Origin: Actinacidiphila acididurans
GTDB lineage: Bacteria > Actinomycetota > Actinomycetes > Streptomycetales > Streptomycetaceae
Direction of reading: 5' to 3'
Length of the DNA: 43,363 bases
NCBI RefSeq assembly: GCF_016918855.1
Contig: NZ_JADKYB010000039.1
Coordinates: forward strand, 1-43,363
Part shown: piece by piece, positions 39,820 to 43,363 of the stretch
Layout: the number at the start of each line of letters is the position of its first letter
Numbering within the stretch: position 1 is the first letter of the stretch
Notes under the pieces: generated by a model
The model's input: the letters and a program-made list of their open reading frames with translations, nothing else
Databases searched by the model: none
Told to the model about the DNA's origin: nothing
Program-made: the position numbers and the translations under genes

Positions 39820-40320
39820 TCAGCCGGCCCGGAACATCTCCGCGGGCAGCGGCTTGAGCAGCTGGTACAGGTCGTCGGTGATCGGCCGGTCCCAGGTGGC
39901 GATGGTGACCTGGACGCCGTCGCTGCGGTCGAACTGGGCGCAGGCGACGCGCGACTCGGAGATCTTGACGCGGCGCACGATGAGCAGGCTGTCGCCGTGC
40001 ATCACCGGGGTGTCCTCGACGCCGGTGACCTCGGCGGGCTCGTCGTTGCCGAGCGCGGCCAGCAGTTGCGCCACCTCGAAGGGCACCTGGCCCTCCTCCA
40101 GCTCCCGGGCCGGCGACCCCTCGGGCAGGTTCCCGATCAGCATCGCCGGGCCACGCCCGCCGAACAGGTCGTAGCGCAGGTAGATGCCCTGGCAGCTTCC
40201 GTCGGGCCCGGGCAGCAGCCCGGCGCCCAGGTCGCCGGGCCAGTCCCCCGGGTCCATGGCGAGGACATCGAAGTCCGGACCGGTGGGCGTGGCCGGGGTG
40301 CGCCGGCGGAGGAAGGCCAT
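39820..40320 (-). CDS. Small soluble protein of unknown function
   Basis: The function is not recognised. The 166-residue protein begins MAFLRRRTP, then FDVLAMDPGDWPGDLGAGLLPG, CQGIYLRYDLFGG, AMLIGNLPEGSP and VTIATWDRPITDDLYQLL. It is compact and acidic, mixed alpha/beta in character, without a signal peptide or membrane helix. The ATG at 40320 is preferred over one ten codons upstream, though neither has a good ribosome binding site. It lies 26 bases downstream of the STAND ATPase gene on the same strand and may be co-transcribed with it. Confidence 0.75.
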   Translation of the reverse strand: MAFLRRRTPATPTGPDFDVLAMDPGDWPGDLGAGLLPGPDGSCQGIYLRYDLFGGRGPAMLIGNLPEGSPARELEEGQVPFEVAQLLAALGNDEPAEVTGVEDTPVMHGDSLLIVRRVKISESRVACAQFDRSDGVQVTIATWDRPITDDLYQLLKPLPAEMFRAG

Positions 40321-40346
40321 GCCGCCATCGTACGGGCAGCGTGACG

Positions 40347-43223
40347 TCACGGGGACCCGGGAGCGGCTGCCTGCGGGGTGCGCTCCGGCAGTCCTGCCCG
40401 GGGCAGCAGGGCCAGCTCCGCTCGGGCCAGCTCGGCCAGCCCGTCGGCGCCGCTGTCCCGCGCTCCCTCCAGGCCCCGCAGCAGCCGCCGGGCCGCCGCG
40501 GAGTGCGCGCCGGCCGCCCGCAGCGCGGCGCCGTGGGCGATCAGGGCGCGGGCCAGCTCATGGGTCGCGGGCGAGTTCTCCAGGCGGGTGACCGCCTCCT
40601 CCAGCAGGGGCAGCGCCTGCGGGCCGCCGGTCACCTCGGCGGTGACCCGCAGCGCCATGCCGACGGTGGAGGGCGCGCCGAACTGGCGGGCGCGCGCGAG
40701 CGCATCCTCGGCGAGGGCCCGGGCCCTGCCCGGGGCGTCCGGCGCCTCGGCCAGCGCCAGGTGGAGCTGCCAGGGGCACCAGGCGGGGTTGCGCATGCCG
40801 CGCGGGTCCAGCCGGCGCCCGACGGCCGCCAGTTCCGCCGCCGCGTCCCGGTGCCGGCCGCGGGCCAGCAGCAGCTCGCCGTACACGGCCTGCGCGTCGG
40901 GGAAGGTGACCGCGGCCGGGAACGGCGCGCCGAAGGCGTACTCGGCGGCGAGCGCCGTCGCCTCCTCGATACGGCCGCGGGCCACCAGGATCTGGATCAG
41001 CACGGCCACCGAGTACCACTGCGCGGGGGTGCCGCGGCCGACCCGGTCGGCCAGCCGCACGCCCTGCCGGGCCAGCTTCTCGGCCTCGGCGAGCCGCCCG
41101 CTGCGGTAGCGCAGGTGGCCGAGCAGCAGGTAGCCGAAGGACAGGTGGGCGCCGCGCCAGCCCTGCTGCTCGAAGTCGGCGATACCGGTGGCGAACAGTT
41201 CCTCGGCGCGCTCGGGCCGGTCGGCGTAGACGTACGCCATGGCGACCAGGACCGGCACCTCGAAGCCGCGGTCCTCGTCCGCCCAGGGCAGGCCGCCGGT
41301 CAGCGCTCGGCCGGCGTGCTTCAGCGCGACGGAGGCGGGTTCGCCGCGCAGCACCGCGTCCCAGGCGCGCAGTCCGATGATGTACCGCTCGGTCAGGTCG
41401 CGGCCGGTGAGCCGGTCGGCCAGCCGGGTCAGCCGGCGGGAGCGGCTGGGCGAGTCGGGTTCGTCGGAGCGGAAGGCGTCCCACATGAACTGCTCGGCCT
41501 GCATCCGCAGCCGGGTACGGGCACTGGTCGCGGTGCGCGCCGCCTCGCCGACCACTTCGGCGGCCTCGCTGATCCGGTCGGTGTGCGCCAGGCACTGGGA
41601 CAGCCGGAAGACGATGCCGTCGCGCAGTGCCGGGTCGTCGATCGGCTCGGCCAGCGCGGCCCGCAGGTGGTTGACGGTGGTGGACGGCTCCAGCAACTGC
41701 GAGGCGCAGCCCAGTTCGTAGAGGACGGCGGCGCGCTGCTCGGGCAGCGGCGGTTCGCGCAGGGCCCGGGCCAGATGGGCGCGGGCCGCCTCCGCGGCGC
41801 CGGCCCGCTGCATCTCCCCGGCGGCGGCCCGAAGCTGCTCGACCACCCAGGGGTCGCCCTCCGGGTGGGTCTCCAGCAGGTGGCGGGCGGCGGCCCGCGC
41901 GCCGAGCCCGGCGTCCATCACGGTCCAGGCGGCCTGGCCGTGCAGGGCGACCCGTACGGCGTCGGGGATGGCGCGGTAGACCGCGGTCGCGATCAGCGGG
42001 TGGACGAACTCCAGGGGTTCGGTGGGACCGCCGCGCTCGGGCCGCGACCCCGGCCGCCCCAGCCGGCCCATCCGCTCGAACCGGCCGGTCCGCTGGGGCC
42101 GTTCGGAACGCTCGGGCGACTCCGACCGCTCGGGCCTCTCGGACCGCTCGGAACGCTCCGACCGCTCGGAACGCTCGGACCATTCGGGCCGCTCCGACCG
42201 CTCGGAACGCTCAGCCCGCTCGGTGGCGAGGATCCGGGCCTCGCGCAGCCGGGCCGCGCAGTCGGCGGCCTGTTCCGGGCCGAGGCCGGCCACGGCGGCG
42301 GCCAGCGTGGGCCGGGCCTCGGCGCCGAGAACGGCGACGGCCCAGGCGAGCCGGGTCGCGGACGGGCCGAGCCGCTCCAGCCGCGAGATCAGGCCGGGGC
42401 CCTTGACCGCGGCGGCCAGGTCGCGCAGCAGCGGGGCGCTGTGCCCATGGGGGCGCAAACCGCGGTCGCGGATCTTGGCGGTCAGCTCGACGGCCTCGAA
42501 AGGGTTACCGGCCGTAACGGCCCAGCACTCGCGGCAGAACTCCTCGTCGGCGTGCTGGCCCAGCGACGCCCGCACCAGCCGGCCGACCGCCTCGGCGGTC
42601 AGCGGTTCCAGGCCCAGCGGGCGGTGCCCGGCCCGGCCGGACAGGCCGTGGAACGCCCGCGCGCCGGCCGGGAGTTCGTCCGGCCGGTAGGCGACCACCA
42701 GCAGAAGCGCGAGGTCGTCGGCGCGCGGCGCGAAGGCGGCCAGCCAGTCGAGCGACTGGGGATCGGCCCAGTGGGCGTCGTCGAGCACCAGGACGACGGG
42801 CGCGCGGTTGACGGCGAGGTGGGTGAGCACCCAGTCCAGGCCGTCGCGCAGGCCCTGCGGGTCCGGCGGCGGGCCGTCGGCGGTGCACACGCCGAGCGCC
42901 GGGCCGACGATGCCGTACCAGGCGCCGAGCGTGCCGCGCAGTTCGGCGTCGGTCAGGCCGGCCAGCCGGGGTTGGAGCAGTTGGCGGGCCACATGGAAGG
43001 CGACCTGCTGCTCCTGGTCGCCGCCCCGGGCCGACAGCACGGTGCAGCCCCGTGCGGCCGCGCGCCGCCGTACCTCGGCCAGCAGTGTCGTCTTCCCCAG
43101 TCCCGCGGGCGCGGCGAACGCGATCAGCCCACCGGTACCCGTGGCCAGCTCGTCCAGCGCGCCGTCCACGGCGGCGAGTTCGCCGTCGCGCTCCAACAGC
43201 GCACCCGTACGGTGCGGCGGCAT
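40347..43223 (-). CDS. Large STAND-type ATPase/TPR protein (LAL-like) lacking a LuxR HTH
   Basis: This 958-residue cytoplasmic protein resembles the LAL (large ATP-binding LuxR-type) regulators. Walker A is PAGLGKTTLL (K44), Walker B is VLVLDDAHWAD (D148, D149), then VVAYRPDELP, a winged-helix/NB-ARC-like part, and a long TPR-like helical region to the C-terminus. LAL proteins end with a LuxR helix-turn-helix; here the protein stops after ELARAELALLPR plus 18 residues, so the DNA-binding domain is missing. Residues about 334-375 are a Ser-Glu-Arg repeat linker. The ATG at 43223 follows AGGGGGG. It may act through protein contacts rather than DNA binding. Confidence 0.87.
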   Translation of the reverse strand: MPPHRTGALLERDGELAAVDGALDELATGTGGLIAFAAPAGLGKTTLLAEVRRRAAARGCTVLSARGGDQEQQVAFHVARQLLQPRLAGLTDAELRGTLGAWYGIVGPALGVCTADGPPPDPQGLRDGLDWVLTHLAVNRAPVVLVLDDAHWADPQSLDWLAAFAPRADDLALLLVVAYRPDELPAGARAFHGLSGRAGHRPLGLEPLTAEAVGRLVRASLGQHADEEFCRECWAVTAGNPFEAVELTAKIRDRGLRPHGHSAPLLRDLAAAVKGPGLISRLERLGPSATRLAWAVAVLGAEARPTLAAAVAGLGPEQAADCAARLREARILATERAERSERSERPEWSERSERSERSERSERPERSESPERSERPQRTGRFERMGRLGRPGSRPERGGPTEPLEFVHPLIATAVYRAIPDAVRVALHGQAAWTVMDAGLGARAAARHLLETHPEGDPWVVEQLRAAAGEMQRAGAAEAARAHLARALREPPLPEQRAAVLYELGCASQLLEPSTTVNHLRAALAEPIDDPALRDGIVFRLSQCLAHTDRISEAAEVVGEAARTATSARTRLRMQAEQFMWDAFRSDEPDSPSRSRRLTRLADRLTGRDLTERYIIGLRAWDAVLRGEPASVALKHAGRALTGGLPWADEDRGFEVPVLVAMAYVYADRPERAEELFATGIADFEQQGWRGAHLSFGYLLLGHLRYRSGRLAEAEKLARQGVRLADRVGRGTPAQWYSVAVLIQILVARGRIEEATALAAEYAFGAPFPAAVTFPDAQAVYGELLLARGRHRDAAAELAAVGRRLDPRGMRNPAWCPWQLHLALAEAPDAPGRARALAEDALARARQFGAPSTVGMALRVTAEVTGGPQALPLLEEAVTRLENSPATHELARALIAHGAALRAAGAHSAAARRLLRGLEGARDSGADGLAELARAELALLPRAGLPERTPQAAAPGSP
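42100..42223. repeat. Coding 9-bp repeat array (Ser-Glu-Arg linker)
   Basis: About fourteen variants of a 9-base unit, CTCGGACCG or CTCGGAACG, lie in tandem inside the STAND ATPase gene. On the minus strand they read as Ser-Glu-Arg triplets with some Pro. Units of nine keep the frame, so length variants between strains would be tolerated. Confidence 0.85.
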
Positions 43224-43363
43224 CGTGACCCCCCTGACCCGGCGGCCGTGCGCCCCATCGCCGGCCGTACCGTACGGACAAGCGTCCGATGGCCCCACAG
43301 CGTACGCCTCCGACTGCGCTGTGTGAGGAGGTTGCGAAGGTTTCGGCCGGGTCGACCGGTTAC

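Noticed and set aside
42100..42223. CRISPR-like repeat array
   Set aside because: The units are 9 bases, contiguous and without spacers, and are translated in frame as Ser-Glu-Arg.

Overview
The window is very GC-rich actinobacterial DNA, almost certainly Streptomyces or a close relative such as Kitasatospora. The evidence is strong third-position GC bias, frequent GTG starts, ATGA stop/start overlaps, terminators made of long GC hairpins without a T-tract, a conservon (cvnABCD), a protein recognisable as NsdA, and a typical Streptomyces rRNA-operon leader. All positions were read by hand from the sequence. Family names rest on motif recognition and memory, not on searches.

Layout. 1-240: leader and promoters of an rRNA operon that runs leftward; its 16S gene lies just off the left edge. 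510-2634: crr-ptsI, the PTS phosphorelay. 2635-3010: a convergent intergenic region with a strong hairpin and degenerate repeats. 2980-6255 (minus): an unknown protein and acetoacetyl-CoA synthetase. 6500-9345: a GH31 alpha-glucosidase (+) convergent with and overlapping a zinc-ribbon Nudix hydrolase (-). 9564-12808 (minus): NrtR-type Nudix regulator, VWA protein, divergent PurA-like enzyme. 13007-17277 (minus): conservon cvnA-B-C-D. 17444-17830: small membrane protein, followed by a 72-bp perfect palindrome. 18040-25380 (minus): a three-gene operon with the architecture of a MukBEF/Wadjet SMC complex. 25547-27827: pxpABC (5-oxoprolinase), whose end overlaps 27719-30998 (minus), a mannosyltransferase/glycosyltransferase/SGNH hydrolase operon. 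31150-32577 (minus): HEAT-like repeat protein. 33045-34493: PAS-PP2C phosphatase. 34614-36107 (minus): nsdA. 36335-37411: APH-fold phosphotransferase. 37703-39703: secreted cell-wall hydrolase with two catalytic domains. 39820-43223 (minus): a small conserved-looking protein and a large STAND ATPase/TPR protein without the expected LuxR HTH.

The two most interesting systems are as follows. (a) The NrtR-like / VWA / PurA-like cluster keeps the PurA catalytic Asp and His but has lost the aspartate-binding loop, and it sits behind a tandem palindromic operator. (b) The SMC operon (kleisin-like, KITE-like, 1565-aa SMC ATPase) has no adjacent JetD nuclease and has Asn in place of the usual Walker B catalytic Glu. 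The rest is mostly core Streptomyces metabolism, signalling and development. No tRNA, insertion sequence, integrase or CRISPR array was seen.
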